A program made the translations under genes and the position numbers. This document shows, piece after piece, positions 1 to 11,835 of a stretch of DNA of 64,000 bases. Numbering within the stretch: the stretch's first letter is position 1; each line of letters begins with the position of its first letter. The notes beneath the pieces are model-generated. The model did no database searches and was not told the origin of the DNA. It was given only the letters and a program-made list of their open reading frames with translations. Source of the DNA: Primulina eburnea (Eukaryota; Streptophyta; Magnoliopsida; Lamiales; Gesneriaceae); the NCBI RefSeq assembly GCF_022965805.1, contig NC_133104.1, forward strand, positions 39,848,682-39,912,681, written 5' to 3'.

Positions 1-306
1 TTCAACTCGATTCGCTCTATGAAAAAATATTACATTTATATTAAAATATTAATATTTTATAAATATAGATCAAATTAACCAATTTGACCGGATATAAATG
101 AGTGAAATCGTTCTAGATTAATTTATAATTGTTTTTTCATAATTTTAAAGGTTTCTGTTTAAATAAAAAAGAAAAATGAAATAATATTGCAAAATTTACG
201 ATGTTTAAAACTTGTTCCACTCGTGAATTTCAAATGCTATGATGTCCAAAACTTCTTCTATTCATGAAGAGGACAAGCGCGTCTTCCATTCATATTCTTC
301 GAAAAA

Positions 307-309
<3 letters not shown>
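1..309. other. 5' flank of the BED/hAT-like gene
   Basis: AT-rich sequence without a recognisable gene or complete element. It presumably holds the promoter and the start of the 5' UTR of the gene beginning at 557. I could not pick out a convincing TATA box or transcription start. Confidence 0.4.

Positions 310-341
<32 letters not shown>
310..341. repeat. (CT)n microsatellite in 5' UTR
   Basis: About 16 uninterrupted CT units lie about 215 bases before the start codon at 557. CT/GA tracts are common in plant 5' UTRs and core promoters, so this is probably transcribed leader or a promoter-proximal element of the downstream gene. Confidence 0.85.
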
Positions 342-343
<2 letters not shown>

Positions 344-556
344 ACTAACTCCATTCTCTCTCCTGGCGGCGCCACTTCACTCAAAGATTCGCCGCCGTTA
401 AGTCCTCAACCGGAATGCACCCGAAACCACCCATGTCACTCCATTACCATCAACAACTTAAAAGCCATAAAATTCTTTCAACATCAAAAGTTTGACTTGT
501 CAAGAATAATCAGAGGACATTGACTTGTTGCACAGTGCTGCAACGTACCTTTCACC

Positions 557-3001
557 ATGGCAGCACCGAGCGCCGGAACCTCCGCCGCAGTGGAATCTAC
601 TTCCGTCTCGTCTGAAGAATTATCTGCGAAGGCGGTGCACAAGAGATATGATGGGTTGGTGACTGTACGGACGAAGGCGATTAAGGGCAAAGGCGCGTGG
701 TACTGGGCACACCTTGAGCCGATTCTTGTGCATAATCCTGATACGGGTTTTCCCAAGGCCGTGAAGCTGAGGTGTTCGTTGTGCGACGCCGTGTTCTCCG
801 CTTCTAACCCGTCGAGAACTGCCTCCGAGCACTTAAAAAGGGGCACGTGCCCGAATTTTGCTTCGTCGCCAAACCCCATTTCTTCAGTGCCTCCGTCTTC
901 TTCTGTTTCTGTTGCTAGCTTGCCGCATACTCCTAATGTTCCGTCGTCATCCCAGCCGTCCCACAACCAAAAGAAGCGTAGTTCTTCCGGAGGTAGTCGT
1001 GGCGTCGGTCTCGGCGGCGGAGGGGGTAGTGGGAATTCCGGTGGTGTAGCAACGACCTTTTCCGCGCACCAAGTAACTATTCCACCATTGGCTGTTGTTG
1101 ACCCATCAAGATTTACAGTGGATTTAGCTTACCCACCTGCTGTTCCAATTGCTAGCACTAGTGCTGTCATCGTCTCCGCTAGTGCAAGTCCCGGCGGCGG
1201 GTTGTACAGTCATCAACAGCAACAACAGTTGGTTTTGTCAGGTGGGAAAGAGGATTTGGGAGCTTTAGCTATGTTGGAAGACAGCGTGAAACGGCTCAAG
1301 AGCCCTAAAGCATCGCGTGCACCGACTCTGAGCAAGGAACAGGTTGATTCTGCATTTGATCTTCTTGTTGATTGGGTTTATGATTGTTGCGGGTCAGTTA
1401 CATTTTCAAGCCTCGAGCATCCAAAATTCAAGGCATTCCTGAATCACGTAGGATTGCCTGCAGTTTCAAGGAAAGAACTAGCTGGGTCTAGATTAGATGC
1501 CAAGTATGAGGAGGCTAAGGCCGAGTCTGAGGCCAAGATCCGCGATGCCATGTTCTTTCAGATTGCATCTGATGGCTGGAAGTCAAAGGATTATTATAGT
1601 CACCCAAGGGAGGAGAGTTTGGTGAATTTAGTAAATTTGGCTGTGAATCTTCCTAATGGAACTAGTGTGTTTAGGAGGGCAGTTTTTACAAGTGGTTACA
1701 CGGTGTCGAAATATGCAGAGGAGGTTTTGTGGGATATTATAACTGAAATTTGTGGGAACAACGTGCAGCATTGTGTAGGTGTAGTTTCAGACAAGTTTAA
1801 GGCATTGAGGAATTTAGAGAATCAGCATCAATGGATGGTGAACCTTTGTTGTCAATATCAAGGTTTGAACGCACTGATTAAGGATTTTGGTAATGGGCTT
1901 CCATTATTCAAGAATGTGACTGAAAATTGCTTGAAACTGGCAAATTTTGTTAACAACAAGTCTCAGATTCGGCATAGTTTTCAGAAGTATCAGCTGCAGG
2001 AATACAGACATGCCAGTTTGTTAAGAGTACCACTGCAAAGTTATGAAAGATCAGATTTTGGTCCTGTATTGGCAATGGTAGAGGACATATTGAGCTCGGC
2101 TCGGGCTCTTGAGTTAGTGTTGCTGGATGAATCATACAAGATGGTTTTAATGGAGGAGCCAATTGCCAGAGAGATTGAAGAAACGATGAGGAATCGACAT
2201 TTCTGGAATGAATTAGAAGCTGTGCATTCTCTAGTGAAATTAGTTAAGAGCATGGCTCAAGATATCGAGACTGAAAAACCTCGGATTGGACAATGCCTGT
2301 CCCTCTGGCAAGAGCTTAGGTTAAAACTGAAGGATTGGTGCTCTAAATTTCACATTCTTGAAGGGCCTGTGGAAAAAATAATCGAGAGAAGATTCAAAAA
2401 AAATTATCATCCTGCTTGGGCTGCTGCCTTCATTCTTGATCCACTTTATCTGATCAGGGACACTAGTGGTAAATACTTACCACCCTTTAAATTCTTGACA
2501 CCTGAACAAGAGAAGGATGTTGATAAACTCATAACTCGTCTTGTATCGAGGGACGAAGCTCACATTGCACTGATGGAGCTTATGAAGTGGAGAACAGAAG
2601 GGCTTGATCCTGTTTATGCTCAAGCAGTGCAATTAAAGCAAAAGGATCCCAATACTGGTAAGATGAAGATTGCCAACCCCCAAAGCAGCAGGCTTGTGTG
2701 GGAAACACACTTGACTGAGTTCAAGTCATTAGGAAAGGTAGCAGTTCGGTTAATTTTCCTTCACGCGACTTCGTGCGGTTTTAAATGCAACTTGCCTTTA
2801 ATGAGATGGATTAGTGCTAATTCCCATTCGAGAGTTGGAATGGATAGGGCTCAAAAGCTGGTTTTTATATATGCTCATTCGAAGATGGAGAAACGGGAAA
2901 ATTCAGATGATGATGATAAGGAAACTGGCAGCCTTTTTACCTTGGAAAATGGTGAGGACGATGTGCTCAATGAGGTTTTTGTTGATACATCCTCTGCGTA
3001 A
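557..3001 (+). CDS. Domesticated hAT-like protein, BED zinc finger
   Basis: Single-exon gene for an 814-residue protein. A BED-type zinc finger sits near residues 45-101, with Cys73, Cys76, His92 and Cys98 as likely metal ligands. A Ser/Gly-rich linker follows (about 102-170), then a body of the hAT-transposase-derived type (DUF659-like, e.g. FQIASDGWKS near residue 335). The C-terminal part contains HPAWAAAFILDPLYL and a hAT-dimerisation-like end, and the tail is acidic. From memory it resembles Arabidopsis At1g12380/At1g62870 along most of its length, including the BED segment and the C-terminal VDTSS-like end. No terminal inverted repeats flank it and the frame is intact, which fits a domesticated gene rather than a live transposon. 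Its role is unknown; DNA or chromatin binding in the nucleus is an inference from the BED finger. The ATG follows the CT-rich leader and starts an Ala/Ser-rich lead-in. Confidence 0.9.
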   Translation: MAAPSAGTSAAVESTSVSSEELSAKAVHKRYDGLVTVRTKAIKGKGAWYWAHLEPILVHNPDTGFPKAVKLRCSLCDAVFSASNPSRTASEHLKRGTCPNFASSPNPISSVPPSSSVSVASLPHTPNVPSSSQPSHNQKKRSSSGGSRGVGLGGGGGSGNSGGVATTFSAHQVTIPPLAVVDPSRFTVDLAYPPAVPIASTSAVIVSASASPGGGLYSHQQQQQLVLSGGKEDLGALAMLEDSVKRLKSPKASRAPTLSKEQVDSAFDLLVDWVYDCCGSVTFSSLEHPKFKAFLNHVGLPAVSRKELAGSRLDAKYEEAKAESEAKIRDAMFFQIASDGWKSKDYYSHPREESLVNLVNLAVNLPNGTSVFRRAVFTSGYTVSKYAEEVLWDIITEICGNNVQHCVGVVSDKFKALRNLENQHQWMVNLCCQYQGLNALIKDFGNGLPLFKNVTENCLKLANFVNNKSQIRHSFQKYQLQEYRHASLLRVPLQSYERSDFGPVLAMVEDILSSARALELVLLDESYKMVLMEEPIAREIEETMRNRHFWNELEAVHSLVKLVKSMAQDIETEKPRIGQCLSLWQELRLKLKDWCSKFHILEGPVEKIIERRFKKNYHPAWAAAFILDPLYLIRDTSGKYLPPFKFLTPEQEKDVDKLITRLVSRDEAHIALMELMKWRTEGLDPVYAQAVQLKQKDPNTGKMKIANPQSSRLVWETHLTEFKSLGKVAVRLIFLHATSCGFKCNLPLMRWISANSHSRVGMDRAQKLVFIYAHSKMEKRENSDDDDKETGSLFTLENGEDDVLNEVFVDTSSA

Positions 3002-4582
3002 GATTTCCTTTGTTTTCTTCCTTTTGCATTTCAATTGGTAGGTCAGTTTATATTTCTTCCCTTTTTGTCTATGGAATACTTTGGAATTTAGAATGATTGT
3101 GGATTTAGAGAGTGAGTGCTTGTTTGTAACGTATGATTGTTGCTGTGAGTGAGAGCATTTAACGTTATTGTTCCTTTAGAGAAATGAAATGATAAAGCTC
3201 ATTGAGAAGACTTCTTTTATTTTCTTATTTTATTCCAAATCATTTTGAACTAGTTAGATAGTTTCTATCAGTTCATGAAATCAAGTGTTTACGCTTTGAT
3301 CAACGTTAATCTCTTTATATTGTTGCGTGCACCCCTATAGTATTTTGAGCTCTTATTTGATGAACGTCGTCTCTCTTTAAATAGTTGTCATGTGTATCTC
3401 TAGTACTTTGAGCTCTTCTCCGACTGTTCTCTGCTCGGTCTTTGGGGTGCATAACATTTAACATTTACTAATTTACTTGTTTTCTGGTGGCTCGACTCGG
3501 TTAGGTAAATTTTTTTTATGAACATTAATCATTATACCTACTTGTTCACAAGAATGGTGCTTTAGATATTTGCCAATCCGCGGACTGTCAATTTATTCTT
3601 AAACCTTGCCCTCTAAAAGTTAGCTATTAACCATTTGATGTATGTAGGAACTCAAAATGAAATATTTTTTATCGGATCCCTTATATATCAGACTATAGAA
3701 TCTTGAAAAAGTGAACGAAACCATGTCTTTGGTAGATTGATCGAATACTTGTTGCGAATGATTTATGTTTCTTAGATAATCTTGGTTCTCTCCATTTTGA
3801 TTGGCATCCAGTTCTAAATGCAGAATGATCCATAACATTAGTTTTTATTTTTTGATGGTAGAAGCATATGACACGGGGATTGTTAAATTGGCAAGACCTC
3901 CATGAGAAGATCGGAGTCCATCATATCAGGAGATAATAATGGATCAAGAAAACATCTTTGAGCTGAGGTTGTTTGGATATTTCGAAAGGTGGACCGAGAA
4001 ACCAGAGCTTTGTCACCTTAATCAACAAGCTGGGAACTCAGACAACCTATGTTTAGAGCTGGAGCAGCAATTCAAGCTGGTGGCTGTCTCGTCCCTACCC
4101 CCAGATCACATGTTCTTGAAAAGTCTAGCCCCACGACGAACAAAGTGGAAGTCTATTTCCAAATTTCGGTAGTTCAATATGGCCCTCAAATTCAAATTAT
4201 ACTATAATTTATCGGGTCGCTTCTCCTTTAAACATTCAAAAGTTGGTGATGATATTGTTCATGCAAAGTCAGAGGAGCATCATTTCTGTGAAAAGTTTGC
4301 GAGAGGACCCATTTGATTTTGGGCACGCAGGACGCGATACAAGAAATGGATGAATCGATGACAGTTATGAACCGATCTTTTTTGGCTCCCCGGTAGCCAT
4401 GTACAACCCCCGGGGTGATATTGTTACTCTCGGGGCGTTTTCATTGTGTTTGTATGTTGATCCTATTTTTGTATCAGAAGTTTCTTGATTTATTCCCTGA
4501 AAATTTGTAGAGCCGTGGAATTTACCAGTTGCTATAATTTTTCAATGGGTAATTTGCATGAACTTCTCTTACTTTTATGTTT
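3002..4582. other. 3' flank of the BED/hAT-like gene
   Basis: No confident gene. The first few hundred bases are T-rich, as in a 3' UTR. A 77-codon open stretch at 3939-4172 has no recognisable motif; it could belong to a spliced 3' UTR but I do not call it a gene. Confidence 0.4.
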
Positions 4583-4742
4583 GACAAAAACTTGTGTGAG
4601 ACAGTTTCACAGTCATAATTGGTGAGACGGATCTTTTATTTGGATCATCCATGAAAAAATATTACTTTTTATTGTGAATATTGGTAAGGTTGATCCGTCT
4701 CACAGATAAAGATTCGTGCAGTGTCTCACAAAAGATCAACTC
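4583..4742 (-). mobile_element. GTGAGAC MITE copy 1, perfect 9-bp TSD
   Basis: 160 bp, in the opposite orientation to the copy at 5361. It begins GACAAAAACTTGTGTGAGAC and ends near GATCAACTC. The 9-bp direct repeat TTTATGTTT flanks it exactly (4574-4582 and 4743-4751). A 9-bp duplication with near-palindromic terminal repeats fits a Mutator-like MITE. Confidence 0.85.
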
Positions 4743-4755
4743 TTTATGTTTTTGT

Positions 4756-4839
4756 CATTTACCTCAATTGCATATTATAACTTTTACACTCGATAATAGA
4801 GACGAGTGTCAAGTGCATAAAATGTAGGTGAGGTAAATG
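4756..4839. repeat. 84-bp imperfect hairpin
   Basis: Two 37-base arms (4756-4792 and 4803-4839) around a 10-base loop pair at about 28 of 37 positions by hand alignment, with perfect ends of 11 and 7 pairs. No target duplication seen. It could be a tiny fold-back transposon remnant or a microRNA-precursor-like hairpin; sequence alone cannot decide. Confidence 0.55.
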
Positions 4840-5360
4840 CAAATGACTCATTTTTAAATTGGTATCGGCGTAACGAGAATTTGTAATTTTCTTTATCTTC
4901 ACATTCTACTTTTTCCTTTAAAATTGTATTGTCGATTGAATTGATATCAACTTTCGCTCCCGAAGTTTCCCATCATGTCGTGTATGAAAAAGTTATTATC
5001 ACATTATAATGGCCGACCAAGTAGTTTAATGATTCTTAGATCCAAATACCATTTGTGTGTGTAGTGTGGGTGAAATTCTTTGAAATAAACTCACAAATGT
5101 TTAACTTTAATGTATCCATGCCTACAAGTATTCACTAAAATATGCACAAATTGATGGAATCATTAGAAATTGAGCGATCATCATTTGACTTAAAGTAAAA
5201 GTCTTTTCTTACATGGTAGATTGCCATAGATTCACTATATTTCACCATACTACCCTTCATAGAAAATATGACACTTTCAATTATTAGGGTTTTCATGTAA
5301 ACTTAGTGAAAGTTGTGATCTAACAAGTAACCTTGTCGCAAATTTATCTTATAATATAAT

Positions 5361-5544
5361 GAGTATATCTCTTGTGAGACGATCTCACGAATCTTTATCT
5401 GTGAAACAGGTCAAATCTACCGATATTCACAATAAAAAGTAATACTCTTAACATAAAAAAGCAATAGTTTTTCATGGATGACCCAAATAAGAAGCATGTC
5501 TCACAAAATACGACATGTGAGACCGTCTCACACAAGTTTTTGAC
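5361..5544 (+). mobile_element. GTGAGAC MITE copy 2, perfect 9-bp TSD
   Basis: 184 bp. Direct repeats TAATATAAT at 5352-5360 and 5545-5553 flank it. The left end (GAGTATATCTCTTGTGAGAC) and the reversed right end (GTCAAAAACTTGTGTGAGAC) match imperfectly over about 28 bases. Each end carries a near-palindrome of the form GTGAGACNGTCTCAC. I use this copy as reference for the family and its + orientation. Confidence 0.88.
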
Positions 5545-5553
5545 TAATATAAT

Positions 5554-6767
5554 ACGCGTAAGGAATGGTCCAAAAATCCCACAAATTCGGATAATAATAA
5601 AATTCGATTTTTTTCTAGATAGAAAAAGACGATAGTCATCCTCTTGCCCCTATTAGATTCACACCTTATTTAAACTATACTATATTAGTAATTAAAAATA
5701 CCGATAGTAGCTAACATTGTCTCTAAAATATATGCAATTTGGAAAAATATTACTCATATTTTACCAAAAATAAATAAATAAAATAAAATTCAAATGTCAA
5801 ATTAGATGAAAAAAGAAAAATAGTGACCAACTTTTTGGAGTAAAGCGACATAAAAATAGTAGTAGAGAGTATTATGATACCTTTAAATTTGGCTTTATGT
5901 CATATTGTAATTACCTATTTTAGTGGAGAGACAAAATGGTTGTCGGCAGGAAGAGGTTTGTCAAAACATAAAAAGCGTTATTTAACATTGACCCCTCACC
6001 AACTACTTTTTTATTTTTTTTAATACCGAATTATAAATTATTTTTTCTGTCAAAAATATAACTTTTCAGTTTAGATATGTATCAGTTCGACCTGCCTCGA
6101 CATATTCTTTAACAAAAAATTGATGTTTCTAAAATATTTTGCCAAGGCAAGATTCAGCAGTATATTGTCTCCCAAGTAAATCTTGTATGATATGTTTTCT
6201 CTATTTTAATCAACCACACACGCACAAAAATTAAATATATGGAACTCACTCACATCAAATACAATTGAATTATAAATAAAAATTGATAAGTATAAGTAAG
6301 ATTCCTTTGATTTGAGTCCACGTCGCGTTTATCGTGGTGGCCAAATGTATACATCAAATTTTGAATTCTAAACTTATTACAATTTTTTAATAATAATATT
6401 CTTATATATTTCCTGAATTAATTAATTTGCGAATCATTACATTATAATAATACGTAAAAAAAAGGCATAGAGTGTATTTTATTATATATTTGTGTATGCT
6501 TTTAGTGAATTATTTAATTTGGGTGCAAGGCCGATGTTACAAACTGTAGTTTCACGTGTTTTATTGCTTTATTTATCATTTCATTTCATATCTCTGGTAG
6601 GTAGTGGAGTAATGATCTTTTCATGCATATTATTATTACAAAAAAGTCTTCTTTCTTTATGTCATCTTTACCAAATTCTTTGCTTCGTATTTGCCTCCTA
6701 CTCGAGTTTGAATGTCAAAAAGGACATCCTTTTTATTTCTGTAATTTTTTTGAATTTAATGATACGA
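5554..6767. other. AT-rich intergenic sequence
   Basis: Mostly A/T-rich with short homopolymer runs. I see no gene, structural RNA or complete element. Confidence 0.5.
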
Positions 6768-6772
6768 GATAA

Positions 6773-7241
6773 TGTTAAGATTAGAACCTAGACCTAACTC
6801 AACCCCAAAAACTAGCTCAAGGGGGGAGGATTGTCCAAGCTCATATATACAACTCTCAGATTATTTATCCAATCGATGTGAGACAATTAACACACCGCTC
6901 TCATGCTCCAGATCACACCCAGGAATGAACATCTGGAGCGTGGAGTTTACAAATGACCCAATTATGGGCAGAACGGGTGACTTAATTATAGACAGTCCTA
7001 CATATAACGGTAGAACTCGGGCTCTGATAACATGTTAAGATTGGAACTTGAACTTAACTTAACTTCAAAAACTAGCTCCAGAAGTGGTCTTATGCAACAC
7101 CTCACTATCTACCCCAGCAACATTGTGAGCCATAGCCTTCCTCTTAGGTTTGTCAAACTCTCGACTAAATCTTGTAGAGACCTACTCAACCCTAAAAGCT
7201 AGTGTTTGGGGTTGAATTAAGTCCAAGTTCCAATCTTAACA
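6773..7241 (-). mobile_element. TRIM family A, complex copy with extra insert
   Basis: Terminal-repeat retrotransposon in miniature, read on the minus strand. A 120-bp LTR occupies 6773-6892. The non-coding internal part (6893-7032) ends in GGCTCTGATAACA, the reverse of an initiator-Met-tRNA primer site. A partial second LTR (7033-7080) comes next, then about 110 bp of unrelated sequence (7081-7190), and finally an LTR 3' end in the opposite orientation (about 7190-7241). GATAA (6768-6772) and AATAA (7242-7246) may be a slightly decayed 5-bp target duplication of the whole composite. There is no protein of its own, as is usual for TRIMs. Confidence 0.75.
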
Positions 7242-7361
7242 AATAATATATATACACATTTAATGTAAAATTTAAAATATAATTAATAACCAAATAAATC
7301 AATAGACTAACACAGAATTCTTAATTCCTATCAATATTCTATACATTTGTGAATATGATAA

Positions 7362-7497
7362 TTGGAGTGTAATAATTGTCTTTGCTAGCAGAACGATTGA
7401 AATGTGACTATTTAGATATTGTACGTTTTAAAATATTTGAGTTGCATCGTTACTACCAACTATAATTTTTAGTAAAACAATATGAGTTTGGTGATAT
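7362..7497 (+). mobile_element. TRIM family B solo LTR, decayed
   Basis: Clear but diverged match to the LTR of the TRIM at 12168-12517. It shares the order TGTAATAATTGTC..., TTTTAAAATATTTGAGTTGC and AACTATAATTTTTAGTAAA. Ends are approximate and no target duplication was found. Confidence 0.65.
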
Positions 7498-7542
7498 AAT
7501 CATATAAATTCACCGTTATATAATATTCATGTTATTTTTTTA

Positions 7543-7687
7543 GCACAAAAATCTCTGTGAGACATATATATTCTATTTGGGTCACTTATGAAAAATATAT
7601 TATTTTTATTGTAAATATCGAAATGATTGACTTGACTCATGGATAAAGATCTGTCAGACCGTCTCACAATGAGAAACATCAATGGGA
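7543..7687 (-). mobile_element. GTGAGAC MITE copy 3, decayed
   Basis: Same family as the copy at 4583 and in the same orientation. Recognisable by CTGTGAGACATATA, TATTTGGGTCAC, ATAAAGATC and CAGACCGTCTCACA. Boundaries are approximate. Confidence 0.7.
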
Positions 7688-8299
7688 TATTTTTATTTTA
7701 GAACATGTCAGTGTGTACCCATCAATGCACCAAACTTGTTGAAAAAAGAACGATGCATGAGACTTGTGTCCTTATCGGTAATGTCAAGAAGATTAAGAGA
7801 TTGAATTAGTAATTAATTTTGTGCAATATTTATGTGATGCTGAAATAGCGAAAAGAAGGTATGGTTGAAATGATTTGGTTCGTTGTTGGTGAAAGCTAAG
7901 TCGTAACTAAGCATGACACACCAAGCTGAACCCACGTTAATTTCTGATAAGTGCGGTGGTTAAATTTGTGAAGGATTCGATTTTTCCTTTTTTTTTCCCT
8001 TCTTCTTTTAAAAATAATTTTTTTAAAAAAAAATTTATGGCTTATTTTAAAGAGAGTAAAATAATTTAATATTTTTAAGTATGCACATAAAACAAAATAA
8101 GTATTTTCAGTCATGTTAACCTCGAATTTACATTTTAAATCGTGTAACTTACATATTTTTCTCAATTTTTTGTCATGTTAATGTTAAATTAGTATTTTTA
8201 GTCTTGTAACTTGCATGTTTTTTGTTTTTGTTTTTTTACTCGAGTTGGTCGTGTTTGCCGGAATTGCTTATGGATGCTGAAAAACGGAGTTTTTTGTCT

Positions 8300-8381
8300 A
8301 AATAAATGCGTTGAGAAAGGACAGATGTATAGAACCTTTCAATGAGATAGTGCTTTTTCCAACTATCTCAAAATGGAATCT
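8300..8381 (+). pseudogene. Plastid ycf2 fragment (NUPT)
   Basis: About 80 bases whose translation matches an internal ycf2 segment as I remember it (EKGQMYRTF, then about 11 residues on, SKWNL). The likeness ends abruptly on both sides. It is therefore a short piece of chloroplast DNA in the nucleus with no coding function here. Confidence 0.7.
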
Positions 8382-9053
8382 ATTATCCCTTTCCTGCAAC
8401 AGATCCGGGGGAAAAAGTGCTGCTAAATTTATACCGTCCGTTATTTCATATGTGACGACAAGCCGAACTAAAACAAAAGACTTCTCAAAACGAAAACGAA
8501 GAAAACAGATACTCAAAATTCGGGGGTCAAAGAGATTTTTGAAATGAAAATTGCAAATGTGTCCTATTTTTTTCCACTTATTTTGAAAGAATTACGATCT
8601 ATTCTGTTAAAAAGACCAAAAAAATATATAAATAAACATAGCTGCTAAATTTATACCGTCCTATTTTTTCACTTATTTTGAAGGAAACACGATCGACTCA
8701 TCGTTAATGATGACCAAAAATGAAAAGAAGAAAAACAAAATACAAATTAAGTGACTAAAAATGCAAATTTATCGTTAACATAACCAAAATCACATGATTA
8801 AAAATTCAAATTCATTATAGGACTGAAATTATAATTTTTCAATAAATAATTAAAAATAAAATATTTATTTAACGAAAAATTATGATAAAAACACGTGACA
8901 GTATATTATTTTAAACTATTTGTTTGTCCAATAAATCTCATGTGATTAATATCTAAATCATCCTCTTTCCCTATTACTTCTATGGTAAAAATCGATAAAA
9001 ATATATTTTCAAATGAAAATAATTATATGCACGAAAGGCGTCCAACAAGTAGC
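8382..9053. repeat. Decayed repeat region with internal duplication
   Basis: A 21-bp segment containing CTAAATTTATACCGTCC occurs at 8419-8439 and again at 8641-8661. Similar phrases around CCACTTATTTTGAA lie near 8570 and 8670. The flanks at 8100-8220 and 8750-8830 look loosely inverted relative to each other. Probably a decayed transposon of unknown type; no gene seen. Confidence 0.45.
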
Positions 9054-9121
<68 letters not shown>

Positions 9122-9217
9122 TTATTGTTTTAGTTATTGTTATTCTTATTGTTATTATTCTTATTGTTATTGTTATTATTGTTATTTTTATTTTCCTTAT
9201 TTTATTATTGTTATTAT
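9054..9217. repeat. (TTA)n microsatellite
   Basis: About 22 near-perfect ATT/TTA units to about 9120, then a degenerate tail of TTATTG and TTATTC variants. The Tyr-only and Ile-only open frames across it are artefacts of the repeat. Confidence 0.95.
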
Positions 9218-9224
9218 TCTATGA

Positions 9225-9796
9225 CAGGCTAAAGCATTTGTGCTAAATTATTTATCTTACTATGACATGATCTATATTTATTTGTAACTTGGAATCAGAT
9301 TGAGATAATAAAAAAATTATTTAAATTTTTGAAATTTAATGTAATATAAGAATCTTTGGTTAGAACATAAGGTAAGAAGATGAACCAGGAAACGGTAAAC
9401 ACAAGGTTCGAGTTTATCCGAGAAAAATAAATTCATGTTGTAGTCCTTCAGCCTGCTTAGCCGAGAAATGGCGTTTAAGGCGTTTTGGGTGATTTTTGTG
9501 AATTTATGATTCTTTGGCCCTCGGTAAATCCTTTGTTGTTTAATTTCTTTGGAATATTTTTCGTAAATCCTTTTATGTTTTGTAAAATTCCAAAAAAGAA
9601 TCTTATATTCATTATTATTCTAGAATTTAAATTCTTCCTTTTCTTAGCTCAGTATGAGTTGAAAATGATATATAGGCTGGAAACCAATAATCTCCATGTA
9701 GTGCGAAAGCCACTAAGGAAAAATTTGGTAAAACAATGTCATGTATCAGATTCACTTTGATTCCAAGCCTCAGATGGTATATTATTATTATTGTTG

Positions 9797-9830
<34 letters not shown>

Positions 9831-10916
9831 ATAAGAGATGAAGCATAATTACATAACTACGGGCATTAAATGATTATTAACACGTGATAAAGTAGTATGG
9901 TCCTTCCATAACTTTACTCAAAACTCAATTAGAGGTGTTACCTTTTGTTTTTACCCTCCTTTTTAGTTAAATTAATTAGATATAATAATTAATATAATGG
10001 GCCTAATTGTGGCATAATTATACCCCTTTCCCCCTCAATAGACAATATAAATTAGATTTAATATTTTTTATAATACCGAATAATTTCGAGGAAAGGCAAA
10101 TTTGACGTATAAAAGTTAAAATTTGAATATTTTTTAAAGATTAATGAAAAATAAACTTTTATAATTTTTATAAATGGGCTATGGAAGAAAGCACACGATC
10201 ATGTGGGGCTGGTCCATTGTAAAATGAGTTGAACAAAGCAGTCACGGGTCAAATAATCGGGCCTGGGCTTCCGATCAGGTCTCTCTAAATTTGGGCCAAC
10301 AAATGATTTTTAAAACCTTTATAACTAAAAATGTCACATGTTTTCAATGGGTGTATATTTCTTATACGTAAGTAGCATGGCACGTTGTACGTAGATAACG
10401 AACTTAAGTACATTGTTAGTGTCGATCTTAAATTTGGAGTTGAATATATACATATAATTTTTTCACAAATTATTCAATAACAAATATTATTTTACAGCTT
10501 ATCAATCATTTTAAACAACCATGATTTAGTTTTTTCAATCATTTTCTTATATGATTTTCAAATCTTTCAGTATTTTTTTCAAATTTTTATTTTATTTTTT
10601 CTGTTTTTTCCTTCGATTAAGTTCAGCAATTATATCATCGTATCTAATTTTCATGTTTTTTTTAGTTGTTGGCATTGATTTTGATTAGTCTCTTTAATGC
10701 TTGCGTGTTTTTTCATATGGTTTTTTTATTTTTATATTTGAGTATCGTTCACGCTTTGAGTTTAACTCCGTTTTATTTTTTTTGTTTACTTTAAAGTGTC
10801 ACTCAATTTTTTCACTTATTATATTATATCTATTTTGCTTTAGGAACATAATTAAGTGTATGAATTAATTGTTAATAAGAAGTAATGAATAGAAAATTTT
10901 GAAAAAATGCAGTGAT
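9225..10916. other. AT-rich intergenic sequence, small (TTA)n at 9777-9828
   Basis: Holds a second TTA/TTG microsatellite at 9777-9828. Otherwise A/T-rich with no credible gene. Confidence 0.5.
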
Positions 10917-10943
10917 ATAATATATATATATATATATATATAT
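10917..10943. repeat. (TA)n microsatellite
   Basis: About 13 TA units in A/T-rich sequence. Confidence 0.9.
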
Positions 10944-11835
10944 GAATATATTAATTTTAAAATTATTAATATAATTGCTTGATATAAAAATTATGAGAAA
11001 ATTTATGAAAATTCAATAGCTGATAATATATTCGGAAAACAATTCTCTCGAGATAAGGGATGTAGATAGATATTTTATCAGTGAAACAAAAAAATTAAAA
11101 ATAATTCATCATCGAAAAAGTCCAAAATATAATTGTATTTTCTTCTTTTATAAAAATGAATATGGCGTATCATAATTTTTAGGTACAAATAATAATATTT
11201 CAAAAGTTACTAAATGGTTGCCATAAAAAAAAATAGTTACTAAATGGTTTTTTAGATTTAAGTCATAACATCATAAAAATATAAAAAAAAATGTATATAT
11301 TCACATAATTCAAAAACTAATTTAGAATACATATATATATACACACAAAATATATGTGATTATTATAAAAAATAATATATAGTAAAACAATATTTTCAAT
11401 AATATCAAATATTACAACAACAATTAAGTTACTGTCACTATATTTTTAATTAATTTGCTTCGTTTATAAGTCCATAATAGTTAAAATTATCTGAAAAGAT
11501 ATAAAAACACTTTTAAAGTAGTGAACGATGTCAAATATTACAAAATAATTAAAAATGGATAGAGAAAAATGATGACATTTCGGATTTTCAATTATAATTT
11601 AAAATTTATGATTCATGATTTGAAAAAAATAAATTAAATAATTTATTTTTTTAATGAAATATTTTGACATTGAAATTTTATTGATTAATTTTCGTCAATT
11701 GTTTGACTTAATTTGTTTAAGAAAAATTTCAAATTCGAACTTTATTATTTAGTTAAATTGATATAATGTTAATTGAGTCATGATAGAAATAAATCTTGTA
11801 GGATAGAGCGTTTTTCGATTTAACAAAAATTATAA
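10944..11835. other. AT-rich intergenic sequence
   Basis: Nothing recognisable apart from short A/T runs. Confidence 0.5.

Noticed and set aside
557..3001. BED/hAT-like gene as an active transposon
   Set aside because: Intact single frame, no terminal inverted repeats or 8-bp duplication seen around it, and similar genes are conserved in other plants.
3939..4172. 77-codon open frame downstream of the BED/hAT-like gene
   Set aside because: No motif and no evidence that it is spliced to the gene; the upstream protein already ends at a family-typical terminus.
8982..9246. Tyr-rich and Ile-rich open frames
   Set aside because: Direct translation of a (TTA)n microsatellite.
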